NCBI RefSeq assembly: GCF_910579375.1
Contig: NZ_CAJTUJ010000099.1
Location: forward strand, 1 to 6,910
Reading direction: 5' to 3'
Origin: an uncultured Rikenella sp.
GTDB lineage: Bacteria; Bacteroidota; Bacteroidia; Bacteroidales; Rikenellaceae
Length of the DNA stretch: 6,910 bases
In this document: positions 6,016 to 6,910 of the stretch, in pieces
How positions within the stretch are numbered: position 1 is the first letter of the stretch
Layout: each line of letters opens with the position of its first letter
Notes under the pieces: generated by a model
Told to the model about the DNA's origin: nothing
What the model saw: the letters and a program-made list of their open reading frames with translations, nothing else
Database searches by the model: none
Program-made: the position numbers and the translations under genes

Positions 6016-6687
6016 CTATTGCGGTGCCACCATCGCTTCCAAAGCCCGCCGGTTGCGAATTACGATCGCATTTTCCGCCAGCTCGATGGTGCCCCGTTTG
6101 GCAAGTTCGCCCAAGGTCTGCTCCAGCGCATTCCGGGTGATGTCCAGTTCGTCGGCCATCTTTTCAAACCGAAGGGGGACGGTCTCTCCCTCGCTGGCCG
6201 ACACGGAGGAGAGCAATAACGCCGCCACTTTCTCGGTCAGCATCAGGACGGAGAGGGCGTAGATCTTCCGCGAGAAGTAGTTGGCCCGGTTCGAGATGAT
6301 GTCGATGAAGTTCGACAGCACGACGGTGTTTTCCTGCATCATTTCGAACAGGGCGCCTCGGTGGAGGGTCATGATTTCGGTGCCGTTTTCATTGGCGGTC
6401 ACGTCGATCGGAAGCCGGTTGTAGCCGCCGAACAGAAACGCGGGGGCGATGAGCTGCGGGGCGGGGATGTTGTCGATTACGCGTCTCCGGCCGACGGCGT
6501 CGGTCACTTCGCCGCGCACGGAACCGCGCAGGATAATCATCAGGCCGGAGTAAGCGGTGTCTCGCCGGGCGATGGGGGCGTTTTCGGCATAGGTCTCGGT
6601 GGTGTAGGCGGAGCGGGACAGCAGGTCGGTGATGGTCTGTTCGTCTAAACCGCGGAAAAGGGGCGATTCTTGCAAAATGGGAAACAT
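6016..6687 (-). CDS. Crp/Fnr family transcriptional regulator
   Basis: This 223-residue cytoplasmic DNA-binding regulator has the two-domain Crp/Fnr layout. Residues ~1-120 are the cupin-like effector domain (MFPILQESPLFRGLDEQTI, a beta-rich middle with MIILRGSVRGEVTDAVGRRR, then PAFLFGGYNRLPIDVTAN). A long dimerisation helix (~120-150, with IDIISNRANYFSRKIYAL) links it to a winged helix at ~160-215 (FEKMADELDITRNALEQTLG then AKRGTIELAENAIVI). The phosphate-binding FGE and Arg of true cAMP receptors are not seen: the region reads LFGGYNRLPID. cAMP binding is therefore not supported, and there is no N-terminal Cys cluster for an Fnr-type Fe-S centre. The effector and targets are unknown. The ATG at 6687 is preferred to a TTG two codons upstream. 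The gene faces the lipoprotein gene tail to tail and is preceded by a repeat block. Confidence 0.92.
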   Translation of the reverse strand: MFPILQESPLFRGLDEQTITDLLSRSAYTTETYAENAPIARRDTAYSGLMIILRGSVRGEVTDAVGRRRVIDNIPAPQLIAPAFLFGGYNRLPIDVTANENGTEIMTLHRGALFEMMQENTVVLSNFIDIISNRANYFSRKIYALSVLMLTEKVAALLLSSVSASEGETVPLRFEKMADELDITRNALEQTLGELAKRGTIELAENAIVIRNRRALEAMVAPQ

Positions 6688-6910
6688 AATCAATAAGTTT
6701 TATCTGTCTTTGCCCTGTATGGTGCTGTTCTTTTTCTGAAGAAAAAGAACCAAAAAGACTTTCGACGGATGCTTGCGCATCCTCCAGCTGCCGACGGCCT
6801 AAGTCTCGGTTGGTTCGTTGGGCTGTGGTTTTCCGGCGCAGCGCGCTAAATAATTGGGCATGATACCCTAAGCGCGCTCGCCGAGAAAACCCAGCCCGAC
6901 AGATTCACGA
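6688..6910. repeat. Palindromic repeat block upstream of the Crp/Fnr gene
   Basis: No gene is seen here. From left to right it contains a perfect 10-bp hairpin GTTCTTTTTC/GAAAAAGAAC (6727-6736 with 6741-6750) and a tract that, read on the minus strand, is AAAGTCTTTTTGGTTCTTTTT, one base different from 2091-2111. Next is the hairpin GGATGC/GCATCC (6767-6772 with 6777-6782), then a long imperfect inverted repeat (6820-6847 with 6871-6897). The order hairpin, AAAGT, T-rich tract is the same as at 2066-2111 but inverted, so this is another copy of the same dispersed family. The first ~40 bases must hold the promoter of the regulator gene, but no convincing TAnnTTTG box was found on the minus strand. 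Confidence 0.75.
6820..6897. repeat. Long imperfect inverted repeat
   Basis: The arms 6820-6847 (GGGCTGTGGTTTTCCGGCGC then AGCGCGCT) and 6871-6897 (AGCGCGCT then CGCCGAGAAAACCCAGCCC) are reverse complements apart from three one- or two-base bulges. The inner eight bases and outer six are exact. A 23-base AT-rich spacer separates them. It could extrude as a cruciform, or mark the two ends of one repeat unit. Confidence 0.75.

Noticed and set aside
6016..6687. Calling the regulator a cAMP receptor or an oxygen-sensing Fnr
   Set aside because: The cAMP phosphate-binding FGE/Arg pattern is absent and there is no N-terminal cysteine cluster.
6688..6693. TTG start two codons upstream for the Crp/Fnr regulator
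   Set aside because: An ATG at 6687 gives the expected MFPILQESPLFRGL N-terminus, so the rarer start is unnecessary.

Overview
The window looks like a chromosomal segment from a GC-rich member of the Bacteroidales, most likely of the Alistipes/Rikenellaceae type. This placement is an inference. It rests on protein styles (a KFGKT-type TyrRS, a Bacteroidetes-type RNase HII, a TIGR02145-like remnant, a lipoprotein with a charged stretch after its cysteine), on the absence of Shine-Dalgarno sequences, and on a TATCTTTA promoter-like box. No species is claimed.

Layout from left to right. Positions 1-330 hold a GC-rich, strongly palindromic intergenic repeat with no credible gene. Positions 448-687 (minus strand) hold the 3' remnant of a TIGR02145/FISUMP-domain surface protein, divergent from tyrS. 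tyrS (704-1996, +) is complete. Downstream of it, 1997-2257 is another repeat block, which runs directly into the last ~39 codons of a broken thioredoxin-fold gene (2258-2375). Then come an intact exported thioredoxin-like protein (2397-2921, +) and rnhB for RNase HII (2981-3592, +). A strong intrinsic terminator (3621-3672) closes that group. A second plus-strand transcription unit follows. It encodes an exported protein with a TonB_C-like fold (3743-4393) and, 18 bases on, a 503-residue cysteine-rich lipoprotein (4412-5923). A 17-bp perfect hairpin (5944-5987) separates this unit from a convergent Crp/Fnr-family regulator (6016-6687, -). The last ~170 bases are again palindromic repeat.

How it fits together. 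tyrS and rnhB are housekeeping genes for translation and for removal of RNA from DNA. The thioredoxin-like genes were probably a tandem pair, of which the first was destroyed at the edge of a repeat unit. The same 17-base repeat core ends within a base or two of where thioredoxin homology resumes, so the repeat family is a plausible agent of the rearrangement. The least explained part is the 3743/4412 pair. The lipoprotein appears modular: an N-terminal domain, a stretch of 14 cysteines in 78 residues, and a C-terminal helical domain with an LHPVLD motif resembling the zinc-phospholipase-C-like C-terminal domains of some Rhs-type effectors. The DNA at the start of its cysteine module is sharply AT-rich compared with the rest of the gene. 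No CRISPR array, tRNA, rRNA or transposase gene was seen.
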